DNA from: Marinobacterium sp.
GTDB taxonomy: Bacteria; Pseudomonadota; Gammaproteobacteria; Pseudomonadales; Balneatricaceae
Assembly: GCA_025800125.1 (NCBI GenBank)
Contig: JAOXSF010000111.1
Coordinates: forward strand, 35,289 to 99,288
Reading direction: 5' to 3'
Length of the DNA stretch: 64,000 nucleotides
In this document: piece after piece, positions 20,959-30,285 of the stretch
Position numbering within the stretch: the stretch's first letter is position 1
Layout of the letters: the number at the start of each line of letters is the position of its first letter
Translations under genes and position numbers: made by a program
The notes under the pieces: generated by a model
Database searches by the model: none
Told to the model about the DNA's origin: nothing
Seen by the model: the letters and a program-made list of their open reading frames with translations, nothing else

Positions 20959-23121
20959 TCAGTCGACCGACAGACCACTGAGCGTATCATCACGCGGGCC
21001 GGGGCTGGTTGCACCATCGCGGTTACGATTTTCCTGCAACTGTTGTAGGAACTCTTCCGGCGGCAGCGGTCGATTCAGCAGGTAACCCTGTATCAGATCA
21101 CACTGTGCCCGACCCAGAATTTCCAGCTGTGAGCGGGTTTCTACCCCTTCTGCAACAACGGTCAGATCAAGACCATGACTCATATGCACAATCGCTTCCA
21201 CCAGTTTGAGGTCCTGACGGCTGCTTTCAATATCATTAACAAACGCACGGTCAATCTTAACCTTGTCAATCGACAGGTTACGGATACGGCTGATGGAGGA
21301 ATAGCCCGTACCAAAATCGTCAATCGCTACCGTAGCACCCATGGCCCGGGCGCGGTCCATCTGATCACGCACCGTACTGAATTCATCAATCAACACCCCC
21401 TCGGTCAGCTCCAGTTCAAGGTATTTCATCGGTACCAGATATTGTTCAAAAATCGACTGGGCCAGCTCCGGCATGTCATAACGCAGGAAACTGATACCGG
21501 AAATATTGACCGCAAAACGCGGCAGCGCCTCACCCTCATCGAGCCAGGCTTTCAACTGCTTGGCAACGGCTTCCAGCACCCAGCGGTCAATGCGGCTGAT
21601 CATACCGTTCTGCTCTGCCTGCGGGATAAAGCTCATCGGGTTAACGAAACCACGGGTGGGGTGACGCCAGCGTAACAGGACTTCAGCACTGACAATGGTT
21701 TCCGTTTTCAGGTCATAAATTGGCTGGATCATCAGCCGGAACTGATCTTCCTCAATGGCTTCCTGCAGTTCACGCCAGAGCACGGCATGGGGGTCATGGG
21801 TTTCCTGATCCAGCGTTTCAAAAGCTACCCAGGTCTGGCGGGCCTGCATTGCAGCGTTGGCAGCAATCTCCGCCTGGCCCAACAGCTGAAAGCCCTGATC
21901 ACCATTATTCGGATAGGTGGTAGTACCCAGATAACAATCCAGCACCACCTCGCCATCAATCTCCAGCTTATCAATAGGCTGAATAATGTTGCGCATCAGT
22001 TCTTCCCGGAGGCGGGTCAGTTCTTCTTCGGTGGTTACCGTTGGCAACAACAGACAGAACGCATCCTCAGCAATACGTGACAGTACATCTCCCACGTTAA
22101 GGGCCGTAAACAGACGGCGAATAAGAAATACCAGCATTTTGTCGCGGGTCTGCTCACCATGGGCCATTGTCAGCTGATGGATGTTGCCCAACCGGAAGCA
22201 GATCACCGAGAACCCTTCAGGGCATACCGCCTGACGTGTCACTTCGCGATCAATGGCATCATTAAGCGCCTGCCGGTTAGGTAGCTGGGTTACCGGGTCA
22301 AAATCATTTTTGAAACGGGTCTGCTCCTGCATGAACTGCAAGCGCTTATTTTCAACCGCCTGGTACTGAAAGCTGCGCACAGAACGCGCCATGGTGCCAA
22401 TTTCATCCTTGCGCTCCGCCGCAACGATGGTCTGCTGCAGGTCACCTCGCGCCAGCCGTTTCATCTGTCGGGACAGGGCAATGATTGGTCGGCTGATACT
22501 GCGAGCAATCAGCAATGCAACAACACTGACCGCCAGCAACAAGGCTGCCAGCCAGGTGCCGGTGGTCATCAGACGCTGCTTATATGCCTGGTCCAGCGCA
22601 TCTAGGTACAGGCCCGTACCAACAATCAGATCCGTATCCGGGATGGCCATGGCATAACCAAGCTTGGGTCGTGGCTGATTTTCACCCGGCCGAGGCCATT
22701 TGAAAGTCCAGAACAGTGCGCCATCTTTCTCAATGCCAGCGATCATGTCACGGACAATATAGCGGCCATCGGTATCCTGCAGCGTCAGCTGGTTCTGACC
22801 TTCGAGGTCTTTTCGTACCGGGTGCGCAACCAGCACACCACTACGGTTATGCAGAAAAAAGTAATCATTATCGCCATAACGGGAGTTATGGATCATATCG
22901 CGTGCCTGGGCCAGTTGCGCCTCTGCACTGAGATCAGAACGATACAGTCCTCCCAGCTCATTGACCATCAGCCGGGTTACATCGGTCAGCTGAAGACGTT
23001 TATCGGCCAGCATATCCTGGTGAAAGGCCTGCAGTGCCAGCCAGACCGCCAGAATCGTGCCGGTCATGATAACGCCCACCAGCACAATCAGTTTGCGCCG
23101 GATACTCAGATGCCTGATCAA
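20959..23121 (-). CDS. Membrane Cache-HAMP-GGDEF-EAL protein, probable c-di-GMP phosphodiesterase
   Basis: 720 residues: transmembrane segment about 10-30, periplasmic Cache-type sensor about 35-180 (contains DNDYFFLHN and GYAMAIPDTDLIVGTGLY), second membrane segment about 186-206, HAMP to about 260, then GGDEF-like and EAL domains. The GGDEF site reads RIAEDAFCLL, so cyclase activity is unlikely. The EAL domain keeps AEVLLRWRHP, VNISG, ELTEG, AIDDFGTGYSS, KIDRAF, VAEGVET and QGYLLNRPL, so phosphodiesterase activity is likely. Start is TTG at 23119-23121, supported by GGAGG eight bases upstream. It stands alone downstream of the TRAP operon terminators. Confidence 0.9.
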   Translation of the reverse strand: MIRHLSIRRKLIVLVGVIMTGTILAVWLALQAFHQDMLADKRLQLTDVTRLMVNELGGLYRSDLSAEAQLAQARDMIHNSRYGDNDYFFLHNRSGVLVAHPVRKDLEGQNQLTLQDTDGRYIVRDMIAGIEKDGALFWTFKWPRPGENQPRPKLGYAMAIPDTDLIVGTGLYLDALDQAYKQRLMTTGTWLAALLLAVSVVALLIARSISRPIIALSRQMKRLARGDLQQTIVAAERKDEIGTMARSVRSFQYQAVENKRLQFMQEQTRFKNDFDPVTQLPNRQALNDAIDREVTRQAVCPEGFSVICFRLGNIHQLTMAHGEQTRDKMLVFLIRRLFTALNVGDVLSRIAEDAFCLLLPTVTTEEELTRLREELMRNIIQPIDKLEIDGEVVLDCYLGTTTYPNNGDQGFQLLGQAEIAANAAMQARQTWVAFETLDQETHDPHAVLWRELQEAIEEDQFRLMIQPIYDLKTETIVSAEVLLRWRHPTRGFVNPMSFIPQAEQNGMISRIDRWVLEAVAKQLKAWLDEGEALPRFAVNISGISFLRYDMPELAQSIFEQYLVPMKYLELELTEGVLIDEFSTVRDQMDRARAMGATVAIDDFGTGYSSISRIRNLSIDKVKIDRAFVNDIESSRQDLKLVEAIVHMSHGLDLTVVAEGVETRSQLEILGRAQCDLIQGYLLNRPLPPEEFLQQLQENRNRDGATSPGPRDDTLSGLSVD

Positions 23122-23384
23122 ATATATACCCTCCAGATGAGCACAGAAAACCCGTACTCAGAAAACCAGAGCAAACACTCTGCCCCGCCAGCTTGGCGAC
23201 TAATATTGCCATAGTTTTCAGCTATTGACAGGCATCCATTTCAACTCTGACTCCCTCTCTCTGCGTCATTCAGCAGCCACCATGGCAGACACAACAATGT
23301 ACAACGGGCATCAGGCTTGATGCCCTACCATAAAACACAGGATAACGCCCTCTGCTGGCCACTGGCCAGTCAGAAAAAACGGAC

Positions 23385-23410
23385 AAAAAAAAGCACCCTG
23401 AACGGGTGCC
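23385..23410 (-). terminator. Rho-independent terminator downstream of dctM (distal)
   Basis: In the minus direction: stem GGCACCC/GGGTGC with loop GTTCA, followed by eight T (A run 23385-23392). Confidence 0.85.
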
Positions 23411-23445
23411 GGGACAGAGGACAGAACGACAGAAGGCCTCTGAGT

Positions 23446-23475
23446 AAAAAAGGCGGGCCGCCCGATGGCAGCCCG
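23446..23475 (-). terminator. Terminator immediately downstream of dctM
   Basis: A 9-bp stem with one G-U pair (CGGGCTGCC/GGCGGCCCG in the minus direction, loop ATCG) is followed by CC and six T. It begins 14 bp after the dctM stop and stands in tandem with the next terminator. Confidence 0.7.
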
Positions 23476-23489
23476 GAATCTGGCAAAGA

Positions 23490-24887
23490 TCAGTAACCGT
23501 TAAGCTGATCAATATATTCCGGCAGAAACAGAGAGATCTGCGGGATATAGGTAATCAGCATCAGGAAGAACAGCAGCAGGCCCAGCCATGGCAGACAGGC
23601 TTTAATCACCCACACCATGTTCTGGCCGGTAATGCCCGCGGTTACAAACAGATTCAGCCCCACCGGTGGTGTCAGCATGCCGATCTCCATATTCACCACC
23701 ATGATGATGCCCAGATGAATCGGGTCGATCCCCAGCTGCATGGCAATCGGGAACAGAATCGGTGCCATAATCAGCAGAATAGCTGATGGCTCCATAAAGT
23801 TACCGGCGATCAGCAGCAAGATGTTCACCACAATCAGGAAGCCCCAGGCTGGCAGCCCCCATTGAATAATGGTTTCCGCAATGGTGTGTGGAATGCGTTC
23901 AGTGGTCAGTACGTGGGCGAACAGCATCGCATTGGCGATAATAAACAGCAGCATCATGGATACCTTGGCAGCATCGAGCACTGTTTTACGTACTTCCGGG
24001 TGAGAAAATGATTCAGGCACAGCCAGCAACATCTGTAATGCGTTACGACCAGCTGCTGCCGCCAGAGCTTCGCCATCATTACGCCAGGCGACACCCTTCA
24101 TCGGGCCAATATCACGGTAGCCCATCACTGCAATCAGGTAACCATAGACCGCAGCCACAGCCGCCGCTTCTGTTGGCGAAGCCACGCCTCCGTAGATAGA
24201 GCCCAGCACAATGAAGATCAGCATCAGACCACCCAGCGCCACCAGACCGGAACGCGCCAGCTGGCTCCAGCCAGGAAATGGACGAGCAGGCAAGCCTTTG
24301 ACACGCGCGACGATGTAGATCGCCAGCATCAGCAGGCCACCCATCATCAGGCCCGGAATAAAGCCGGCCATAAACATGCGCGATGCAGATACATCTGTCG
24401 CAGCAGCATACACCAGCATCACAATGGACGGTGGGATCAGAATGCCCAGCGTACCGGCATTGGCAATCACACCCGCCGCAAAGGACTGTGGATAACCGGA
24501 ACGCACCATACCGGCGATAACAATGGTGCCAATTGCAGCAACCGTCGCTGGAGAAGAACCAGACACCGCCGCAAACAGCATACAGGCCATTACCGATGCC
24601 ATCGCCAGGCCACCACGGACATGGCCGATACTGTCAACGGCAAAGTTGATCAGTCGCTTGGCAACACCGCCGGTCGACAGAAAAGCGGAAGACAGAATAA
24701 AGAACGGAATCGCCAACAGCGTGTAGTGTTCAGAGGTGGCTTCAAACAGTTTCAGTGCCACCGACCCCAGCGAATCACTGGAGAACAGCATGATTGTCGT
24801 CACGGAGGACAGGCCCAGCGCAATCGCAATCGGCATGCCCATCAGCATGCAGCCGAACAGGGTGATGAAGAGTACGGCGATAGTCAT
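23490..24887 (-). CDS. dctM: TRAP transporter large permease DctM
   Basis: Large membrane subunit of a tripartite ATP-independent periplasmic transporter, driving sodium- or proton-coupled uptake of organic acids. 465 residues with about 12-14 membrane segments and family stretches such as GMPIAIALGLSS, FFILSSAFLSTGG, AAVSGSSPATVAAIGTI, and ITPP-like MLTPPVGLNLFV near the C-terminus. A hydrophilic insert around residues 250-300 is longer than in classical DctM. It overlaps the dctQ stop by one base (TAATG), so the two are translationally coupled. Confidence 0.95.
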   Translation of the reverse strand: MTIAVLFITLFGCMLMGMPIAIALGLSSVTTIMLFSSDSLGSVALKLFEATSEHYTLLAIPFFILSSAFLSTGGVAKRLINFAVDSIGHVRGGLAMASVMACMLFAAVSGSSPATVAAIGTIVIAGMVRSGYPQSFAAGVIANAGTLGILIPPSIVMLVYAAATDVSASRMFMAGFIPGLMMGGLLMLAIYIVARVKGLPARPFPGWSQLARSGLVALGGLMLIFIVLGSIYGGVASPTEAAAVAAVYGYLIAVMGYRDIGPMKGVAWRNDGEALAAAAGRNALQMLLAVPESFSHPEVRKTVLDAAKVSMMLLFIIANAMLFAHVLTTERIPHTIAETIIQWGLPAWGFLIVVNILLLIAGNFMEPSAILLIMAPILFPIAMQLGIDPIHLGIIMVVNMEIGMLTPPVGLNLFVTAGITGQNMVWVIKACLPWLGLLLFFLMLITYIPQISLFLPEYIDQLNGY

Positions 24888-25489
24888 TATTTAACCCCCT
24901 TATCATCAGCGCCTGGCTTGCTGTCTGTATCCGCACTATGGCGATCAGCCGCCTGATCAACCGCATCTTTCAGCTCGTCTGCCAGTTCCATCGATTCTTT
25001 GGCTTCATCGGCAAGGTGAAAACCGTCCGCCTGACGGTTAAGCACACTCCACCCCAATTGCAGGAAACGCACTACCAGCAAACCAAAACCGATCATCAGT
25101 ACCGACATCGGAATCCACTTCGGCACGGGCAGATCTTCCAGCTCGATACCGTATTTCATCATCTTGCCCAGATAGATCCAGGAACCGTACAGAAACAGGC
25201 CGCAATAAAACAGGCAAAGCGCAATCGCCAGCAGGGTAAAAAAACGGGTTGCTTCTTTGGGCAACATCTTTACAAACACATCAACACCGATGTGAGAACC
25301 AACTTTGATGCCATAAGATGCACCAAAGAGGACAAACCAGGCAGCCATCAGCAAGGTGACTTCCTGTGCCCAGTGAATGCCCGCACTGAAAACAAAGCGA
25401 GCAATCACTTCAGCAAATACCAGCAGGGTCATGGCAACCAGCAGCAGGCTGATAAAGCCTTCTTCAAGGTTGTTGATCAATTTCCGCAT
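24887..25489 (-). CDS. dctQ: TRAP transporter small permease DctQ
   Basis: Small membrane subunit of the TRAP transporter. 200 residues with four hydrophobic segments in the first 150 (for example SLLLVAMTLLVFAEVIARFVF, then HWAQEVTLLMAAWFVLFGASYGIK, both typical of DctQ) and a charged, Asp/Lys-rich C-terminal tail of about 50 residues. It is followed by dctM with a one-base overlap and separated from dctP by 364 bp of structured spacer. Confidence 0.93.
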   Translation of the reverse strand: MRKLINNLEEGFISLLLVAMTLLVFAEVIARFVFSAGIHWAQEVTLLMAAWFVLFGASYGIKVGSHIGVDVFVKMLPKEATRFFTLLAIALCLFYCGLFLYGSWIYLGKMMKYGIELEDLPVPKWIPMSVLMIGFGLLVVRFLQLGWSVLNRQADGFHLADEAKESMELADELKDAVDQAADRHSADTDSKPGADDKGVK

Positions 25490-25566
25490 AGCTCAGAGCT
25501 CCGCACGATTTTTATAGACTTGCCCCATAGATCAGCCCCGATCTGCAACACCTCAGCGTGCTATCT

Positions 25567-25646
25567 GTATTCATAGCAAGCCGTATTCATAGCAAGCTGT
25601 ATTCACGGCACGCCGTGCTCACTGCAAGCTGTGCTTACGCAAACAG
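25567..25646. repeat. Degenerate 16-bp tandem repeat, about five copies
   Basis: Units begin at 25567, 25583, 25599, 25615 and 25631. The first two are GTATTCATAGCAAGCC and GTATTCATAGCAAGCT; later copies diverge (GTATTCACGGCACGCC, GTGCTCACTGCAAGCT, then a partial). Confidence 0.8.
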
Positions 25647-25715
25647 GCACAGCAGCGCCTGTACCGCTGCAGTCAAACCGCACGGCAGAACACAAATTCA
25701 GGCAGGTCGAGGGTA

Positions 25716-25768
25716 GGGTCTCTCCGTTACCCGGGTGACGCAGCCAGGCTGCGGTATCGGAGAGACCC
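25716..25768 (-). promoter_or_regulatory. Large nested hairpin between dctP and dctQ
   Basis: Perfect 11-bp outer arms GGGTCTCTCCG (25716-25726) and CGGAGAGACCC (25758-25768) enclose an inner CGCAGC/GCTGCG hairpin. In the dctP-to-dctQ direction it lies 85 bp after dctP. Known TRAP and ABC operons often use such hairpins to keep binding-protein mRNA more abundant than permease mRNA; that role is inferred. Confidence 0.65.
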
Positions 25769-25853
25769 CGGGGGTGGCGGGTTGGGTTGGCCCGCCGATT
25801 CTCGCACTGTCGCAGTCAGGGCGGGCGACAGACGAGCGGGTGAACCAGCTTTA

Positions 25854-26837
25854 TTACTTGTTGGCAGCAACCGCAGCTTCGATCAGCTCTTTACCGATCT
25901 CATCTTCAAACTCTTTCCATACCGGTTTCATCGCTTTAACCCACTGCTGACGCTCAGCATCGGTGATTTCTATCACTCTGGAACGTTTTGAGTCGATGAT
26001 CGCCTGCTTGTCAGCCTGCGATTTTTCCGCTGCAACCTGGTTGCCGTACACGATGGCTTCATCCAGTGCTTTTTTAACCTCAACGCGCAGATCATCATCC
26101 AGCTCCAGCCAGAACTCAGCGGACGTTACCACCATGTAGTCCAGCAGGCCGTGGTTGGTTTCAGTGATGTACGGCTGTACTTCGAAGAACTTCTTGGTGT
26201 ACAGGTTTGACCATGGATTCTCAGCACCGTCGATGGCACGGGTCTGCAACAGGGTGAATACTTCAGAGAATGGTTTTTTCAGTGGCACCGCATCCACTGC
26301 TTCAAACTGCGCCTGCAGTACATCAGACGTCATAATGCGGAATTTCTTGCCTCGGGCATCCGCTGGTGTGCGAATTGGCGCATAGCCGGACATCTGTTTC
26401 ATACCATTGTGCAGATAGCCCAGCCCTACCAGGCCTTTTTTCTTCAGGGAGCCCAGCAACTTCTGACCATGCTCACCCTGCTGGAAACGTTCAACGGCTG
26501 CCATATCCCTGAACAGGAATGGCAGATCAAATACCTGCAGTGATTTGGTATATTTCTGGAATTTGGACAGAGAAGGTGCTGCCATCTGTACATCGCCCAG
26601 CATCATCGCTTCCAGGACCTTGTTATCACCAAACAGCTGAGAGTTCGGGTAAACCTTCACCTCAACCTTGCCAGGAAGGCGCTCTTCCACCAGCTGCTTG
26701 AAACGGTTGGCCATCTGTCCTTTTGGCGTATTTTCGGAAACAACATGGGAAAATTTGATCTCAACAGGGGCAGCAGATGCAAACTGAGCACCAAAGGTCA
26801 GTGCCAGCGTGGCGGCAGCAGCAGTCAGAACACGCAT
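25854..26837 (-). CDS. dctP: TRAP transporter substrate-binding protein DctP
   Basis: Periplasmic binding protein of the TRAP transporter. 327 residues with a signal peptide (MRVLTAAAATLALTFG then FASA/APVEIKFSH cleavage region). DctP features include FSHVVSENTPKG, KFRIMTSDVLQAQFEAVDAVP with the conserved carboxylate-binding Arg, PFSEVFTLLQTRAIDGAENPWSN, and a Lys-rich C-terminus. The frame opens earlier at a GTG (26861), but ATG at 26835-26837 has AGGAG seven bases upstream and starts the signal peptide, so it is preferred. A C4-dicarboxylate or related organic acid is the likely ligand. It is first in the operon. Confidence 0.93.
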   Translation of the reverse strand: MRVLTAAAATLALTFGAQFASAAPVEIKFSHVVSENTPKGQMANRFKQLVEERLPGKVEVKVYPNSQLFGDNKVLEAMMLGDVQMAAPSLSKFQKYTKSLQVFDLPFLFRDMAAVERFQQGEHGQKLLGSLKKKGLVGLGYLHNGMKQMSGYAPIRTPADARGKKFRIMTSDVLQAQFEAVDAVPLKKPFSEVFTLLQTRAIDGAENPWSNLYTKKFFEVQPYITETNHGLLDYMVVTSAEFWLELDDDLRVEVKKALDEAIVYGNQVAAEKSQADKQAIIDSKRSRVIEITDAERQQWVKAMKPVWKEFEDEIGKELIEAAVAANK

Positions 26838-27315
26838 AAGGTTTCTCCTGGAATCTATCACTTGCTATAAAATTTGTTGTTATGCCCCACCCTGACAGCA
26901 GCAAGACGGGATTATCCTGTACAAAGCAAACAACAGACCAATCAAAAAAATACTTTACATATCAAAGAGTTAACAACAAAAGCAGCTCTTACTCTCTGCT
27001 TAACATCCCACATCCGGGTGAATTTCCACCCGACCAGCCCTGCCATTCGGGTCACTTTCCGCCACCTGATCTATTGATACCCAGAAATTTGTTATTTATT
27101 GACCCGCGCAGAAGACGAATATTTATTCAAGATATATAGTATGGGTCTAAGGAAGTATGTATTTCGGACGATAAGAGCGTTAAGCAGATAAACGGAACAG
27201 TCTGAGAAAATTACTGAAAACAGTGCCTTTCAGCGCAAGTTCCAGCCGTAATACATTGCACGATCATAAAAATAACTACACTTGTTTCCGTCAGTTCACA
27301 CAGCAGGCTTAGTAA
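26838..27315. other. Divergent intergenic region, dctP/chemoreceptor
   Basis: About 480 bp without a gene. It holds a sigma-28-like promoter for the chemoreceptor (27148-27174), an A-rich ATAAAAATAAC stretch at about 27246 in its leader, and the unseen dctP promoter. I found no sigma-54 -24/-12 pair for dctP on the minus strand. Confidence 0.5.
27148..27174 (+). promoter_or_regulatory. Sigma-28 (FliA)-type promoter of the haem chemoreceptor
   Basis: TAAG (27148-27151), a 15-base spacer, then GACGATAA (27167-27174). The known flagellar sigma-28 consensus is TAAA-N15-GCCGATAA, so only two bases differ and the spacing is exact. It lies about 140 bp before the chemoreceptor ATG. Confidence 0.6.
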
Positions 27316-28920
27316 ATGACCTCTCTTTCCATACAGACGAAAGTCAACCTTTCGTTGGCAGCGGTCTTCATCATGATTCTGATCAGCTCCCTGAGCGCGA
27401 TCCATCACAGTGAGACCACACTGGCCCAGCAGGTTGCCCGCACCAGCACTCTTAACACCGCAGATTCCTATTTCGACAGTATCAACATGCTGATGCTCAG
27501 TGGCGCCATGGCCAACCGCCAGACGCTGCAACACAAGCTGGAAGAAACGGATGGCATTCTCGAAGCACGTATCATTCGTGGTGATGCCGTTTCCAATATG
27601 TATGGCCCTGGTCTGCCTGACGCGGTCATACGTGACGACCTTGATCGTCGTGCCATGGCCGGTGAGCATATTATTGAAGAAATTGATGATGAACAGGGCC
27701 ATCGTCTGACGGTGATTGTGCCGATGAAGGGGCTGACCGAATACAAGGGTACCAACTGCCTGACCTGCCACCCGGTCAGCGAAGGCACTATTCTTGGTGC
27801 AGTGCGGGTCACCTACTCATTTGAAGCACTGGATGCCCAGATCAGCACCAACCTGCGCAATGTTGCTCTGATCGAACTGGCGCTGATCATCGCCGGTTCG
27901 CTGCTGATCAGCTTCCTGTTACGTAAACTGGTGGTTAAACCGATCAATCGTCTGAGCCGCACCATTGCAACCATTGAACGCGACTCTGACCTGAGCCAGC
28001 GCGTTGATGTCCATACCAAAGACGAAATTGGCACCATGGCCAGTGCCTTTAATTCCATGCTGGATGCCTTCCAGACCAGCCTGACCCAGGTAACTGACAG
28101 TATTCACAGGCTGGGAGCCTCATCGACACAGATTGATGGCATTGCCCGCATGTCCAACGAAGCGGTCGCCGCGCAGAAAGAACAGAGCAGCAACATTGCC
28201 GCCGCCATCAGTCAGATGGAAGGGGCAACACAAAGCGTACAGAAAAGCGCTGAAAGCACGGTCAGCGTTTCCAATCAGGCACTGGAAGACAGCATGCAAG
28301 GCAACGCTGTCACCAGCGATGCGATCCGCTCCATGGATACCATGAAACAGAATATTGAGGATGCAACCGCTGTTATCCGGCGACTGGACGATCAGAGTCA
28401 GAACGTCGGCACAGTGCTGGAAGTGATTCAGAAAATTGCTGAGCAGACCAACCTGCTGGCACTGAATGCGGCTATCGAGGCGGCCCGCGCCGGTGAGCAG
28501 GGTCGAGGCTTTGCCGTGGTTGCCGATGAGGTACGCACCCTGGCCAGCCGCACCCACAACTCCACCGAAGAGATCAACTCGATTATCGAAACGCTGCAGA
28601 ATGATGCCCGTGATGCGGTACAGGTGATGGACCAGGCATTACAGAGCGCAGAAGATGGCGTAGAACACGTCCAGCGCTCATCCGAAGCCCTGCACCAGAT
28701 TGCAGAAGAGGTACGTTCCATCAACAACATGAACCATGAAGTAGTGGACTCGGTCACCGAGCAAAGCCAGATGGCCAGCAGTGTAGAGCAGAGCATGCTC
28801 AACATCACCGAAACCACCGCCTGCACGTCGGAGCGCGCCGAGCAACTGAACAGCGTTGCCCATGAACTGGGGAATCTGGCCGGAGAACTGGACAGCTTGG
28901 TACGTCGTTTCAAACTCTGA
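27316..28920 (+). CDS. Methyl-accepting chemotaxis protein with periplasmic CxxCH haem-c motif
   Basis: 534 residues: membrane segments about 11-29 and 183-203, periplasmic sensor between them, HAMP about 204-260, and a cytoplasmic signalling domain with the conserved tip [20 protein letters not shown]. Inside the sensor, residues 147-152 read NCLTCH, a covalent c-type haem attachment motif, preceded by a stretch that looks like a redox or gas sensor ([16 protein letters not shown]). It therefore probably senses redox state, oxygen or NO rather than a nutrient. The gene has a sigma-28-like promoter and a perfect terminator, so it is a stand-alone transcription unit. Confidence 0.92.
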   Translation: MTSLSIQTKVNLSLAAVFIMILISSLSAIHHSETTLAQQVARTSTLNTADSYFDSINMLMLSGAMANRQTLQHKLEETDGILEARIIRGDAVSNMYGPGLPDAVIRDDLDRRAMAGEHIIEEIDDEQGHRLTVIVPMKGLTEYKGTNCLTCHPVSEGTILGAVRVTYSFEALDAQISTNLRNVALIELALIIAGSLLISFLLRKLVVKPINRLSRTIATIERDSDLSQRVDVHTKDEIGTMASAFNSMLDAFQTSLTQVTDSIHRLGASSTQIDGIARMSNEAVAAQKEQSSNIAAAISQMEGATQSVQKSAESTVSVSNQALEDSMQGNAVTSDAIRSMDTMKQNIEDATAVIRRLDDQSQNVGTVLEVIQKIAEQTNLLALNAAIEAARAGEQGRGFAVVADEVRTLASRTHNSTEEINSIIETLQNDARDAVQVMDQALQSAEDGVEHVQRSSEALHQIAEEVRSINNMNHEVVDSVTEQSQMASSVEQSMLNITETTACTSERAEQLNSVAHELGNLAGELDSLVRRFKL

Positions 28921-28950
28921 AGCAAGCTGCCCCCGATTTCTAACCGGCAT

Positions 28951-28988
28951 AAAAAACCGGCTGCCCCATAAGGGGCAGCCGGTTTTTT
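28951..28988. terminator. Bidirectional terminator, chemoreceptor/maeB
   Basis: Perfect inverted repeat: AAAAAACCGGCTGCCCC, loop ATAA, then its exact complement ending in six T. It serves the plus-strand chemoreceptor and the minus-strand malic enzyme, which ends at 29041. Confidence 0.95.
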
Positions 28989-29040
28989 AATGGGTCACGG
29001 CCACCAACGGGTTACCGCAATACCTTCAACCGGACAGGGC

Positions 29041-30285
29041 TCAGCCCAGGTAGTTTTCCGGCATTGGCAGTTTAGCGACGCCAGTGTCGATTGCAGCCTG
29101 AGCAACAGCAGAAGCTACCGCTTTCAGCAGACGGGAATCGGTTGGCTTCGGAATGATGTAACCCGGACCAAACTCCAGCGAGTCCAGCGCGTAAGCAGTC
29201 AGTACTTCATCGGTTACTGGCTCTTTCGCCAGCTCCGCGATGGCGCGCACCGCTGCCATTTTCATCTCTTCATTGATTGCAGTAGCACGTACGTCCATTG
29301 CACCACGGAAGATGAACGGGAAGCCCAGTACATTGTTTACCTGGTTCGGGAAGTCAGAACGGCCTGTCGCCATGATGACATCATCACGGGTTTCATTAGC
29401 CAGTTCCGGACGAATCTCCGGATCAGGGTTTGCACAGGCAAAAACGATCGGGTTTGGTGCCATCTTGGCCAGCTGTTCAGCAGCCAGCAGGTTCGGACCA
29501 GACAGGCCAACGAATACGTCAGCACCGTCGATAGCATCATCCAGAGTGCGCTTGTCTGTTTCTGTAGCGAAAGCTGCTTTTTCCGGTGTCAGGTCTTCAC
29601 GACCAGAGTGGATCACACCCTTGCGGTCCAGCATGTAGATGTTTTCTACTTTCGCGCCCATATTGATCAGCAGCTTCATACAGGCATTAGCTGCTGCGCC
29701 CGCGCCCAGGCATACAATGCTGGCTTCGGACAGTTCTTTACCGGCGATTTCCAGGGCATTGATCATGCCCGCAGCGGTAACAATCGCAGTACCGTGCTGA
29801 TCATCATGGAAAACCGGGATGCTGCAACGCTCGATCAGAGCGCGCTCAATTTCAAAACACTCTGGTGCCTTGATATCTTCCAGGTTGATACCGCCGAAGG
29901 TGTCAGCGATACGCGCCACGGTGTCGATGAAAGCCTGTGGGCTTTCAGCGTCCACTTCGATATCAATAGAATCCAGACCTGCAAACTTCTTGAACAGCAG
30001 TGATTTACCTTCCATCACTGGCTTGGACGCCAGTGGGCCCAGGTCGCCCAGACCCAGAATTGCAGAACCGTTAGAGATAACTGCTACCAGATTGCCTTTG
30101 GCCGTGTAGCGGTAGGCATTTTCCGGATCCTTGGCAATTTCACGCACCGGCTCGGCAACACCCGGGCTGTAGGCCAGGGCCAGATCACGGGCACTTTCGG
30201 CCGGTGTAGACAGCTCAACGCTGATCTTACCCGGACGTGGGAACTCGTGATAATCGAGGGCGGCTTGTTTCATATCTTCAGACAT
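29041..30285 (-). CDS. maeB: Malic enzyme (short form, MaeB-like)
   Basis: Oxidative decarboxylation of malate to pyruvate with reduction of NAD(P). 414 residues without the phosphotransacetylase-like C-terminal domain of long MaeB. Motifs are LAYSPGVAEPVREIA, SNGSAILGLGDLG, DIKAPECFEIERAL, VFHDDQHGTAIV and ACANPDPEIRPE. The frame opens upstream at a TTG (30333), but ATG at 30283-30285 with GGAA upstream gives the usual MSEDMKQAALDYHEFP start. Cofactor preference cannot be settled from the sequence. In Pseudomonas the same gene precedes the nuclease-rpmE-priA group. Confidence 0.93.
   Translation of the reverse strand: MSEDMKQAALDYHEFPRPGKISVELSTPAESARDLALAYSPGVAEPVREIAKDPENAYRYTAKGNLVAVISNGSAILGLGDLGPLASKPVMEGKSLLFKKFAGLDSIDIEVDAESPQAFIDTVARIADTFGGINLEDIKAPECFEIERALIERCSIPVFHDDQHGTAIVTAAGMINALEIAGKELSEASIVCLGAGAAANACMKLLINMGAKVENIYMLDRKGVIHSGREDLTPEKAAFATETDKRTLDDAIDGADVFVGLSGPNLLAAEQLAKMAPNPIVFACANPDPEIRPELANETRDDVIMATGRSDFPNQVNNVLGFPFIFRGAMDVRATAINEEMKMAAVRAIAELAKEPVTDEVLTAYALDSLEFGPGYIIPKPTDSRLLKAVASAVAQAAIDTGVAKLPMPENYLG

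Larger units (their letters stand above)
23122..23489. other. Intergenic region between TRAP operon and EAL gene
   Basis: About 370 bp with no gene. It holds two terminators for dctM (described separately), a perfect 8-bp hairpin with a GGCT loop at 23306-23325 (GGGCATCA/TGATGCCC) lacking a T run, a CTGGCC-ACT-GGCCAG hairpin near 23357-23371, and the promoter and ribosome site of the EAL gene. Confidence 0.6.
25490..25853. other. Structured dctP-dctQ spacer
   Basis: 364 bp with no gene, unusually long for a TRAP operon. It contains a nested inverted repeat (25716-25768), a second GC-rich hairpin GGCGGG/CCCGCC (25776-25796) that can also pair with GGGCGGG further right, and a 16-bp tandem repeat (25567-25646). 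No T run follows the hairpins, so they look more like mRNA-stabilising or processing elements than terminators. Confidence 0.6.

Noticed and set aside
26838..27147. Sigma-54 promoter for dctP, as in DctBD-controlled systems
   Set aside because: No GG-N10-GC element with a recognisable TGGCAC block was found on the minus strand.
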